A stretch of DNA of 7,692 nucleotides from Clostridia bacterium (GTDB lineage Bacteria > Bacillota > Clostridia > Oscillospirales > Butyricicoccaceae), in the NCBI GenBank assembly GCA_017556565.1, contig JAFYMQ010000013.1:1-7692 (forward strand), read 5' to 3'. Positions 1-6,319 of the stretch are shown here, in pieces; position 1 is the stretch's first letter, and each line of letters opens with the position of its first letter. The notes beneath the pieces were generated by a model. That model was not told the DNA's origin. It saw only the letters and a program-made list of their open reading frames with translations, and made no database searches. The translations under genes and the position numbers were made by a program.

Positions 1-4
1 AGGA
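1..4 (+). promoter_or_regulatory. Ribosome binding site deciding the start of the GT4-CsaB gene
   Basis: AGGA at the extreme left edge lies 9 nt before the ATG at 14 but only 3 nt before the in-frame TTG at 8, so the ATG is the plausible start. The site may extend left outside the window. Confidence 0.55.
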
Positions 5-13
5 CTATTGGGT

Positions 14-2224
14 ATGAAAGTCGTTCATATCGCAGGCGGCGGTGACCGCGGCGGTGCAAAAACACACATAATCTCACGGTGCTCACATCTGGCAAAAAGC
101 TGTGAGCTTCTTTTGGTGAGCCTGCGTTCGGGCGACTTTGCAGAGAGTGCCGAAAAAGCCGGCATAAATACCAAAACTATCTTTTCACGCTGGACGGCAA
201 TAGACTATATCAGACTGATCAAGTTTATCAAAAAAGAAAAACCCGATATCGTCCACTGCCACGGCGCAAAGGCTAACCTTGCCGGTGTTCTTATCAAACT
301 GTTCTGCAAATGTACAACGGTAACAACGGTACACAGCGATTACCGTCTGGATTATATGCACAGCAGGTTCAAGACCTGCACTATAGGTCTTATCAACCGT
401 GTGTCGTTGCGATATTTTGACTATTATATTACGGTTTCCGATCTGTTCAAAAAGATGCTCATCTCCCGCTCTTTCAAGCCCAACAACATAATGACCATAT
501 ACAACGGTCTTGATTTTTCCAAGCAGACGGAAAAAGCTGACAAAAAAGAGTATCTGAACAAATACGGTCTTGATTACAACGACGGTGACGTAGTGATCGG
601 CATCCCCGCCCGACTCAATCCCGTCAAGGATATTCCCACACTTATCACAGCATTTGCTAAAGCTAAAAAAGAATGCCCCAACATCAAACTGCTAATCGGC
701 GGCGATGGAGAAGAAATGCCCCGTCTGCGTCAAATGGTCGATAATCTGGGCATCAAAGACTCGGTAGCTTTTCTCGGCTGGGTAGCAAACGTACCTGAGT
801 TTTTCACAGTCTGCGATATCGACGTACTGTGCTCTATATCCGAGTCATTCCCCTACTCTATTCTGGAAGGCATTCGTGAAGGCTGCGCAATAATCACATC
901 TGACGTTGGCGGAATGCGCAACCTTGTAGACAACGGCGTAAACGGCTATATCTTCAAGCCCGGTGACAGTGATGCATTTGCCGATTATATTGCCGATCTT
1001 GTCAAGAATCCCGACAAACGCAATACATTTGCCCAGCTTCTGTACCGTAAAGCATCCGAGCTTTACTCTATTGATAAAATGGCAAAGACCCAGCTTGAGA
1101 TATACGAAAGCATCTCAAAAATGGTCAAGCGTCGCAAAAAGCGCGACGGCGTGCTTATATGCGGTGCATACGGCAGAGGAAACTCCGGCGACGAAGCTAT
1201 ACTCAAAGCTATCATATCCTCGGTCAAGGAAATAGACCCGCTTACATCGGTTACAGTTATGACCAGACAGCCTATGCCCACCAGTCTTGACCACGGCGTT
1301 AACACTATATATACCTTCAATGTCCTGCGCTTTTTGTCCACCATGCGAAGAACCTCTCTGTTCATAAACGGCGGCGGCAATCTTATCCAGGATTCCACGT
1401 CAAGCCGTTCTCTGTTCTTCTATCTGTACACCATATTTGCCGCAAAACGCCGCGGCTGCAAGGTTTTGATGTACGGCTGCGGTATCGGTCATGTGCGAAA
1501 GCCGTTTAACCGCAAGCTGACCAAAAAGGTCATCGACAACTATGTTGATATTATAACCCTGCGCGATGAGATCAGCAAAAACGATCTTACCAAAATGGGT
1601 GTCAGCAAGCCCGAGATAAGCCTGACCGCAGATCCCGCAATGTCGATAAGACCCTACCCTGTATCCGATGCGGAATACTATCTTCGCGCCAACAATATCG
1701 ATCCCAGCGGCAAGTATATCTGTTTTTCTCTCCGTCATTGGGGCGACTTTACCAATTACGATGCCTTTGCCAAATCCGCTCAATATGCCTATGATCAATA
1801 CGGCGCCACCCCCGTATTCCTGCCTATCGAAATACCGAAAGATATGGCTCCCACCGAAAACGTCTGCAATATACTCAAATGTCCCCATCACATCCTTCCC
1901 CCGCCCAAAGATGCAGCACTGCTGATATCTGTCTACGGCAAAATGTCTGCAGTATGCGCCATAAGACTCCATGCGCTTGTATTCGCTGCCGCATCGGGCG
2001 CGCCGTTTATGGCTGCATCCTACGATATCAAGGTCAACGGATTTATGGACTATACCGGCAGAAGCGAGTATTGCAGCAACCTGTCCGATATATCCTTTGA
2101 CTGGCTGAAAAACACCATAGACAAAATATTCTCAGACAACTCGCCCGAATCCCCTGCAGAAAAACTCCGCACTCTGGAAAAGGGCAACATTATTGCCGCC
2201 CAAAAGCTGCTTACACAAAACTGA
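14..2224 (+). CDS. GT4 glycosyltransferase fused to CsaB-like polysaccharide pyruvyl transferase
   Basis: Two enzymes in one 736-aa chain. Residues 1 to about 370 form a GT-B fold GT4 glycosyltransferase: an N-terminal GGGDRGGAKTH loop, a nucleotide-sugar-binding region with GIPARLNPVKD (about 197) and LLIGGDGEE (about 227), and the E-x7-E motif ESFPYSILE (277-285). After a short basic linker (KRRKKR, about 373) residues 378 to about 700 match polysaccharide pyruvyl transferases of the CsaB type: GAYGRGNSGDEAIL (about 384-397), INGGGNLIQD, YGCGIG, and the conserved RLHALVFAAASG (about 651). CsaB proteins transfer pyruvate from PEP to a sugar (ManNAc) of the secondary cell-wall polymer, the ketal recognised by SLH domains. 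The GT half probably adds a sugar to the same polymer; this is inference. No signal peptide or membrane span is seen, so the protein is cytosolic or peripheral. ATG at 14 is preferred over the TTG at 8. It ends 17 nt before a terminator. Confidence 0.9.
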   Translation: MKVVHIAGGGDRGGAKTHIISRCSHLAKSCELLLVSLRSGDFAESAEKAGINTKTIFSRWTAIDYIRLIKFIKKEKPDIVHCHGAKANLAGVLIKLFCKCTTVTTVHSDYRLDYMHSRFKTCTIGLINRVSLRYFDYYITVSDLFKKMLISRSFKPNNIMTIYNGLDFSKQTEKADKKEYLNKYGLDYNDGDVVIGIPARLNPVKDIPTLITAFAKAKKECPNIKLLIGGDGEEMPRLRQMVDNLGIKDSVAFLGWVANVPEFFTVCDIDVLCSISESFPYSILEGIREGCAIITSDVGGMRNLVDNGVNGYIFKPGDSDAFADYIADLVKNPDKRNTFAQLLYRKASELYSIDKMAKTQLEIYESISKMVKRRKKRDGVLICGAYGRGNSGDEAILKAIISSVKEIDPLTSVTVMTRQPMPTSLDHGVNTIYTFNVLRFLSTMRRTSLFINGGGNLIQDSTSSRSLFFYLYTIFAAKRRGCKVLMYGCGIGHVRKPFNRKLTKKVIDNYVDIITLRDEISKNDLTKMGVSKPEISLTADPAMSIRPYPVSDAEYYLRANNIDPSGKYICFSLRHWGDFTNYDAFAKSAQYAYDQYGATPVFLPIEIPKDMAPTENVCNILKCPHHILPPPKDAALLISVYGKMSAVCAIRLHALVFAAASGAPFMAASYDIKVNGFMDYTGRSEYCSNLSDISFDWLKNTIDKIFSDNSPESPAEKLRTLEKGNIIAAQKLLTQN

Positions 2225-2240
2225 AACTTATCAGCGCAAT

Positions 2241-2270
2241 AAAAAAGACCGCCACAAGGCGGTCTTTTTT
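2241..2270. terminator. Bidirectional intrinsic terminator between convergent genes
   Basis: Perfect inverted repeat: arm 2241-2253 (AAAAAAGACCGCC), loop ACAA, arm 2258-2270 (GGCGGTCTTTTTT). It has a GC-rich core flanked by A6 and T6-T7, so it works in both directions. It ends the GT4-CsaB gene (stop at 2224) on the plus strand and the trmK-rqcH-pyruvate-kinase-like unit (stop at 2283) on the minus strand. Confidence 0.95.
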
Positions 2271-2282
2271 TGTATCGATATT

Positions 2283-3260
2283 TCAATTTTTGCCGGGCAG
2301 CGCCTGATATGCGGCGTTTTTCAGGTATCTGATGGCCTGCACGGGATACTTGCCTGCGGCAGTCTCTCCCGTCAGCATCAGTCCATCCGCGCCGTCGAGC
2401 ACACAGTTGTAGATATCATTCATTTCTGCTCGGGTAGGTACGGGATTATTCTCCATGGATGCCAGCAGCTGTGTTGCTATTATGAGAGACTTATTTGCTG
2501 CAGCGCATTTTTGGGATATTGTCTTCTGGTGCGCAGGCAGCAGCCACATATCCATACTGTTGCCCAGATCACCTCTTGCAAAAAGCACTCTGTCGGCAGC
2601 CTTGATTATTCCGTCTGCGTTGTTGAGTCCGTTGATATCCTCGATTTTTGCAATAACCTCAATATCCTCGCAGCCAAGCTCGGCAAGCTTGCGCTTCACG
2701 TCATATATATCATCCGCACACCTTACAAAAGGCTGCAGTATGGCAGACACGCCCATAGTTTTTGCAACATTGAGATTTTTAATATCGTTATCGGTCAAAA
2801 GGGGCACTTTTATACTGCGACCCAATACTGCAAAGCTCTTTCGCGGCAGCAGTTTTCCGCCTCTGAGCACTCTGCATACAAATCCTTCGCTGCTTTTATC
2901 AATGATCTCAAGCTCGATCTTACCATCGTCCAGCCTGCATACAAGACCTGTGCAAAGCTGCTCAAGAACGATATCCTTGAGCGGAATATCACGGCCAAGC
3001 ACAACATTGTCACCAATGTTAAGCATCAAAGGCTCACGTATATTACCCACTCTCAGCTCGGGGCCTTCCATATCAATAACCATCTCGACAGATGCATTGC
3101 ATGCTTTTTCGGCTGCTCTCAGCTCGTTTACAGAGGCTTTGAACGATTCCAGCATACCGTGAGACAGATTGAGCCTGATACCGTTCATGCCTTTCCTTAT
3201 CATATCGGTCAGCACACTGCTGTCGCTGCATGCAGGGCCAAGTGTTCCGTATATTTTCAT
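2283..3260 (-). CDS. Short pyruvate kinase-like protein (A and B domains only, no C domain)
   Basis: Resembles pyruvate kinase (PEP + ADP to pyruvate + ATP) but has 325 aa against about 470 or more in typical enzymes. It aligns from the first residues (KIYGTLGPA, then GIRLNLSHG at 27-35) through the barrel and B domain (GPELR 66-70; DDGKIELEI; LRGGKLLPRK) to the end of the A domain (IAKIED 203-208, ARGDLG 228-233, ATQLLASM 262-269, PTRAEMND, MLTGETAAGKYP 295-306), then stops about 20 residues later. The regulatory C domain is absent. Residues matching catalytic or metal positions are kept: R29, N31, S33, D63, K205, E207, D231, T263. E68 corresponds to the Glu linked to K+ dependence. The usual DTKGPE reads DMEGPE, and the stretch after GDLG is atypical. 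The frame is intact and a terminator follows at once, so it is a settled short form, not obvious decay. Start ATG 3260 has AAGGAG 7 nt upstream and overlaps the rqcH stop by 1 nt (TAATG). Confidence 0.85.
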   Translation of the reverse strand: MKIYGTLGPACSDSSVLTDMIRKGMNGIRLNLSHGMLESFKASVNELRAAEKACNASVEMVIDMEGPELRVGNIREPLMLNIGDNVVLGRDIPLKDIVLEQLCTGLVCRLDDGKIELEIIDKSSEGFVCRVLRGGKLLPRKSFAVLGRSIKVPLLTDNDIKNLNVAKTMGVSAILQPFVRCADDIYDVKRKLAELGCEDIEVIAKIEDINGLNNADGIIKAADRVLFARGDLGNSMDMWLLPAHQKTISQKCAAANKSLIIATQLLASMENNPVPTRAEMNDIYNCVLDGADGLMLTGETAAGKYPVQAIRYLKNAAYQALPGKN

Positions 3261-4918
3261 TATTCTGCTCCTTTTGGCAGCTGAGGCTTGACTATTACGC
3301 TTGTGTACTCAAAATAATTTACCTGACCGGGTCTTGCACCGTTAGGCTTTTTTACATTCTTGACGAGTGTATAGTCAACAGGTACAGAAACGCCGCCGTT
3401 CGATGCGCAATAATAAGCCGCCACCGAGGCTGCCTGCTCGATATCTATATTGTCGGGTGTGCGACCGTCGGTAACCAGTACAACATGGCTGCCCGCAACA
3501 CCTCTTGCATGGAACCAGATATCCTTTTTGGACGAAAGCTTGTGGGTCAGTTCGTCATTTTCTTTGTTATTCTTGCCGCACAGAACCTCAAATCCGCCCT
3601 CTGTAACAAACCGTCTGGGCGCTGCTGCCGAAGGCTTCTTGATCTTTTTGCTGTCTTTTTTTATAAAGCCTGCTTCTCTTGCCTCATTCTTGACGTCATC
3701 TGCGTCTTTTACCGTTGCAGCAGCTTTAAGCGAATATATAAGACTCTCAAGATAGTTTTCTTCGTTCTCGTTCTTTTCTATCTGCTGCCTGAGATGATAT
3801 TCGGCACTCTTGAGTCTTGCATATTTTTTGTACAGCTTCTGGGCATTTTTCTGAGGAGCCAGAGCGGGATCGAGTTCTATGGTTATCTCAGGCATATCGG
3901 GATCATAATAATTGATAACCCTCGCAAGCTTCTCACCTTGTTTGATAGTGCCGATATTGGCAGTGATCAGGTCTGCCTTTTCTTTTATTTTTTCGCGGTC
4001 GACCGCAGTCTGCATCTCGATTTTTTGCTCGGCGATCTTTTTTCTTGTGCGCTTGAGAGCATTTGTCAGAGTTTTTTCGGTCTCGCGTTTGATCGCATTG
4101 AGGTTATCCTCCCATGTCTTTTTGCCATAGAAGGTATCCAGCGCCTCACAAAAACTCAAACACTCCGTATATTCGGCAAAAGGTCTGACTGCAGAAATAT
4201 CGGTCATTTTTCCATCAGCCATAACAATATAAGGCTTAACCGGTGTATTGGCAGTCTCATAGAACCACTCATATGGAACGTCCGCACTCAAGCCCTGACG
4301 TGCAAGCGCCAGCGTAAGACCGGAAAACCGCGAGCAAAGCTCCTTTTCCCCGTCAGCGCGGCCGATATCCATGCAGGCTTCTTTGAAATCATCTTTTGTC
4401 ACGTCAAGCCAGAATGGCTTGTCAGACTTTTCGGGCAGAGTATATGCCAGACCGGGCATAACTCCCCTGTTGCCATCCTCCAGCCCGATATTGCGCAAAC
4501 ATGCTGTAATGATACCTTTGTGATTGACGACAATAATATTCTTCTGCCGTCCCATCAGTTCGCATACAAGGCTCTTTTCTGTAATATCGCCCATCTCATC
4601 GGTAGACGAGATTTTTATGACTATAATACGCTCGCGGTCGGGCTGGGTCACCGATATGATCCTGCCGCTGCCAAGCTGCTTGCGCAACATCATACAAAAA
4701 ACCGGAGGCGTGTCAGGATTGTCAAGCTTCTGCGCGGTGATCCATACCGCGGCATAAGTGCCCGCAGACATAATAAGCTTTCTGTTACCCTTATCTGTAC
4801 GCAGATTGAGCACCAGCTGATCACGTCTGGGCATATAGATCTTGTCTATTCTTGCGCCTGCCAGCTCGGTATTCAGTTCTTCTGCAAGTCCGCTGATAAA
4901 CAAATTATCTATTGGCAT
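3260..4918 (-). CDS. rqcH: Rqc2/NEMF-type ribosome quality control factor RqcH (NFACT protein)
   Basis: 552 aa, close to the roughly 570 aa of Firmicutes RqcH, formerly annotated fibronectin-binding protein. It binds stalled 50S subunits carrying peptidyl-tRNA and recruits tRNA-Ala to add alanine tails that mark the nascent chain for degradation. NFACT-N starts at residue 1 (MPIDNLFISGLAEELN, GARIDKIY, PPVFCMMLRKQL). The position of the functionally required Asp-Arg of B. subtilis RqcH (D97/R98) appears to be E96-R97 here, a conservative change judged by eye. Coiled-coil segments lie around 270-320 and 365-400, with the conserved NYYDPDMPEITIELDPALAP between them. NFACT-R occupies about 437-552 (DIWFHARGVAGSHVV; DYTLVKNVKKPNGARPGQV). 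GGAGG lies 6 nt before the ATG. The start lies inside the end of trmK (14-nt overlap), and its stop shares one base with the next start, indicating coupled translation. Confidence 0.95.
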   Translation of the reverse strand: MPIDNLFISGLAEELNTELAGARIDKIYMPRRDQLVLNLRTDKGNRKLIMSAGTYAAVWITAQKLDNPDTPPVFCMMLRKQLGSGRIISVTQPDRERIIVIKISSTDEMGDITEKSLVCELMGRQKNIIVVNHKGIITACLRNIGLEDGNRGVMPGLAYTLPEKSDKPFWLDVTKDDFKEACMDIGRADGEKELCSRFSGLTLALARQGLSADVPYEWFYETANTPVKPYIVMADGKMTDISAVRPFAEYTECLSFCEALDTFYGKKTWEDNLNAIKRETEKTLTNALKRTRKKIAEQKIEMQTAVDREKIKEKADLITANIGTIKQGEKLARVINYYDPDMPEITIELDPALAPQKNAQKLYKKYARLKSAEYHLRQQIEKNENEENYLESLIYSLKAAATVKDADDVKNEAREAGFIKKDSKKIKKPSAAAPRRFVTEGGFEVLCGKNNKENDELTHKLSSKKDIWFHARGVAGSHVVLVTDGRTPDNIDIEQAASVAAYYCASNGGVSVPVDYTLVKNVKKPNGARPGQVNYFEYTSVIVKPQLPKGAE

Positions 4919-5579
4919 AGGTCTCCTCCAGAAGCTTGATTATTGCCGATTCTTCGGCAACGTCGTTTTGCGCTTTGATCTTTCCGTTGTATACGGCGCG
5001 ATATTTGTCCAGCAGCTTTGAGACATATTTATAAAAATACTCGTCTCTTACCATACTGTCAGCAAACAAAAATCTGTTGTCGCTGCCGCAATCACCCGTT
5101 GCGCCAATTACACGCATAACCGAGTATACGCGACCGTCATCCTCAACAGCTTTTTCAAGGTCGATCGAGTAACCGTTGGTGCTCAGAAACTCACGAAGCT
5201 TTTCTGCACGGGTCATAGGCTGAAGTATAAGCGTATGTCTGCCGTCACGGGTCCAGCTTGCACGCGAAAGTATATCCGCAATAAGCTCTCCGCCCATTCC
5301 GCAAATAAAAACCGTGTCACACTCATCACCGCAAAAAGGCTCAAGACCGTCACAAAGCCTGAACTCAATATTATCCCTCAAGCCATAAGTGTCAGCTGTC
5401 TTGGCGGCGTTATCAAGCGGGCCTTGATTTATGTCGCAGGCATATACGTGTCGGGCGTTTTTTTGCATCAGCATATATGCGCTGAGATATCCGTGATCGC
5501 AGCCTACGTCTATTATTCTTGTTGCAGCCCTTGACATATCGGCTGCGGCTTTGAGTCTGGGTGACAGAGTTATCATCAT
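4905..5579 (-). CDS. trmK: tRNA (adenine(22)-N(1))-methyltransferase TrmK
   Basis: A 224-aa class I SAM-dependent methyltransferase of the TrmK family (about 230 aa), which makes m1A at position 22 in the D-loop of bacterial tRNAs. Visible motifs are motif I IIDVGCDHGYLS (22-33), the acidic post-I motif ACDIN (47-51), the GLEPF segment (78-82), the family signature FICGMGGELIADIL (91-104), LILQP (117-121), and a helical, probably coiled-coil C-terminus (about 182-222) as in B. subtilis TrmK. Two adjacent ATGs (5579 and 5576) are possible starts; the ribosome binding site is weak (GTAGG, about 8 nt before the first). In many Bacilli trmK neighbours sigA and a nif3-like gene; here it leads an operon with rqcH, linking tRNA modification and ribosome rescue. 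No convincing promoter was found just upstream; transcription may use a weak promoter or read-through past the 5607-5633 hairpin. Confidence 0.92.
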   Translation of the reverse strand: MMITLSPRLKAAADMSRAATRIIDVGCDHGYLSAYMLMQKNARHVYACDINQGPLDNAAKTADTYGLRDNIEFRLCDGLEPFCGDECDTVFICGMGGELIADILSRASWTRDGRHTLILQPMTRAEKLREFLSTNGYSIDLEKAVEDDGRVYSVMRVIGATGDCGSDNRFLFADSMVRDEYFYKYVSKLLDKYRAVYNGKIKAQNDVAEESAIIKLLEETYANR

Positions 5580-5606
5580 AATACCAACCTACAAAATATT
5601 AAAAGG

Positions 5607-5633
5607 AAGACCGAAGCCATAAGCCTCGGTCTT
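5607..5633 (-). terminator. Intrinsic terminator after the DUF1858 gene
   Basis: On the minus strand an 11-bp hairpin (arms 5633-5623 and 5617-5607, 5-nt loop) is followed by CCTTTTAATATTTT. The one non-Watson-Crick pair is G-U only in the minus-strand transcript (A-C in the plus-strand one), which supports minus-strand orientation. It lies 10 nt after the stop of the DUF1858 gene and 27 nt before trmK. The T-tract is interrupted, so efficiency may be partial. Confidence 0.8.
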
Positions 5634-5643
5634 ACCAAGCGAT

Positions 5644-5844
5644 TTATTTGGATGCGAAGTACTCGTTGAGCTTCTTGACCAGCTCGTCAGCGTCTGTGTT
5701 GTGAACAGCACAAGCATCTGCAATGCTCTCACCGCGGGAAGAAGGACAACCCAGGCAGTGCATACCGATGTCAAAGAAGAACTCAGCAGTTCCGATATCA
5801 GCATCAAGGACTTCACCGATGATGCTTTCTTTTGTAACAACCAT
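5644..5844 (-). CDS. DUF1858 / hybrid-cluster-protein-associated redox disulfide domain protein
   Basis: A 66-aa single-domain protein. The segment GMHCLGCPSSRGESIADAC (27-45) followed by a helical end (DADELVKKLNEYF) matches the DUF1858 / prismane-associated redox disulfide family (TIGR03980-like). The CxxC pair is C30 and C33, with a third cysteine at C45. Family members occur alone or fused to redox proteins; a thiol-redox role is presumed but the molecular function is not established. The start ATG at 5844 has GGAGG 9 nt upstream. The gene forms a one-gene cassette with its own near-consensus promoter and a terminator. Codon choice is biased (mostly ATC, TTC, CTG and GGT for Ile, Phe, Leu and Gly), suggesting strong expression. 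No signal peptide or membrane segment is visible, so it is probably cytosolic. Confidence 0.88.
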   Translation of the reverse strand: MVVTKESIIGEVLDADIGTAEFFFDIGMHCLGCPSSRGESIADACAVHNTDADELVKKLNEYFASK

Positions 5845-5878
5845 CGCAATTTACCTCCATAATTTTATTTACTTGTTT

Positions 5879-5907
5879 ATTATACTACTTATTTTACATA
5901 TTTTCAA
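5879..5907 (-). promoter_or_regulatory. Sigma-A type promoter of the DUF1858 gene
   Basis: On the minus strand, -35 TTGAAA (5907-5902), a 17-nt spacer and a perfect -10 TATAAT (5884-5879), about 34 nt upstream of the start codon. It sits only about 15 nt past the tail of the preceding terminator, insulating this gene from the sigma-factor unit. Confidence 0.85.
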
Positions 5908-5921
5908 CAGTTTATGCAAGT

Positions 5922-5948
5922 AAAAAGCGGAGGATTTTTATCCTCCGC
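5922..5948 (-). terminator. Intrinsic terminator of the sigma factor / zinc-ribbon unit
   Basis: On the minus strand GCGGAGGAT (5948-5940), loop AAAA, ATCCTCCGC (5935-5927), then T5 (5926-5922): a perfect 9-bp GC-rich stem with a U-tract, 35 nt after the stop of the zinc-ribbon gene. Confidence 0.92.
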
Positions 5949-5983
5949 CTTGTTGCTTGTTTGATGCTGTCAGCGCTCAGGAA

Positions 5984-6268
5984 TTAGCCCTGCTGCTCTT
6001 CCTTCATCTTGGCAAAGCACTCGCTGCAGTATACGGGGCGATCAGTCTTGGGCTCGAAGGGAACCTTAGCTTCCTTGCCGCAAGCTGCGCAGGTTGCAGT
6101 GAAGAACTCTCTGGGGCCGTTACGCTGCTGCTTACGAGCATCACGGCAAGTCTTGCAGCGCTGGGGCTCGTTCTGGAAGCCGCGCTCTGCGTAGAACTCC
6201 TGCTCTCCTGCTGTGAATACGAACTCTGCTCCGCATTCCTTGCAAACTAATGTCTTGTCTTCGTACAT
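5984..6268 (-). CDS. Double zinc-ribbon protein (zf-trcl plus CxxC-x17-CxxC domain)
   Basis: A 94-aa protein with eight cysteines in four CxxC knuckles. The first ribbon uses C9/C12 and C38/C41 around the conserved core FVFTAGEQEFYAERGFQNEP (17-36), as in the probable zinc-ribbon family (zf-trcl). The second uses C60/C63 and C81/C84 with exactly 17 residues between the pairs (KEAKVPFEPKTDRPVY region), as in proteins called CxxC-x17-CxxC domain proteins. Each ribbon should bind one Zn2+. A nucleic-acid or ribosome-associated role is possible, but function is unknown. The start ATG at 6268 has AGAGG 8 nt upstream. The gene lies 51 nt after the sigma-factor gene with no terminator between, so the two are probably co-transcribed. 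Codon use is strongly biased (9 of 9 Lys AAG, 3 of 3 Tyr TAC, 7 of 8 Phe TTC), unlike the sigma gene, pointing to an abundant protein. Confidence 0.9.
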   Translation of the reverse strand: MYEDKTLVCKECGAEFVFTAGEQEFYAERGFQNEPQRCKTCRDARKQQRNGPREFFTATCAACGKEAKVPFEPKTDRPVYCSECFAKMKEEQQG

Positions 6269-6319
6269 GTGTGTTACCTCTCTTTTTCCGCTATGCGGTG
6301 GTTTATATTGCGAACAGGT

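Noticed and set aside
8..13. TTG at position 8 as the start of the GT4-CsaB gene
   Set aside because: It is only 3 nt after AGGA. The ATG at 14 has proper spacing and begins directly with the typical MKVVHIAGGG strand.
1400..1972. Minus-strand 190-codon open frame inside the GT4-CsaB gene
   Set aside because: It is antisense to the conserved pyruvyl transferase domain, with no ribosome binding site or recognisable family.
2283..3260. Pyruvate-kinase-like gene as a pseudogene
   Set aside because: The frame is intact, has a good ribosome binding site, keeps catalytic motifs to the end and is followed directly by a terminator; no C-domain remnant is seen downstream.
2193..3284. Plus-strand open frame (363 codons) opposite the pyruvate-kinase-like gene
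   Set aside because: It runs through the terminator hairpin, is antisense to a gene with clear pyruvate kinase motifs, and its translation resembles no known family.
3230..4939. Long plus-strand open frame (569 codons) opposite rqcH
   Set aside because: It is antisense to a clearly recognisable RqcH, its translation is Cys/Ile/Phe-rich with no family resemblance, and it has no ribosome binding site. It is a shadow of the minus-strand coding frame.
5589..5849. Alternative minus-strand frame of 86 codons over the DUF1858 gene
   Set aside because: It crosses the terminator hairpin and lacks conserved motifs, while the overlapping 66-aa frame matches DUF1858 and has the better-placed GGAGG.
6288..6298. 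Small hairpin CCGC-TAT-GCGG between the sigma and zinc-ribbon genes
   Set aside because: The stem is only 4 bp and, on the minus strand, it is followed by A-rich sequence, not a T-tract, so it is not an intrinsic terminator.
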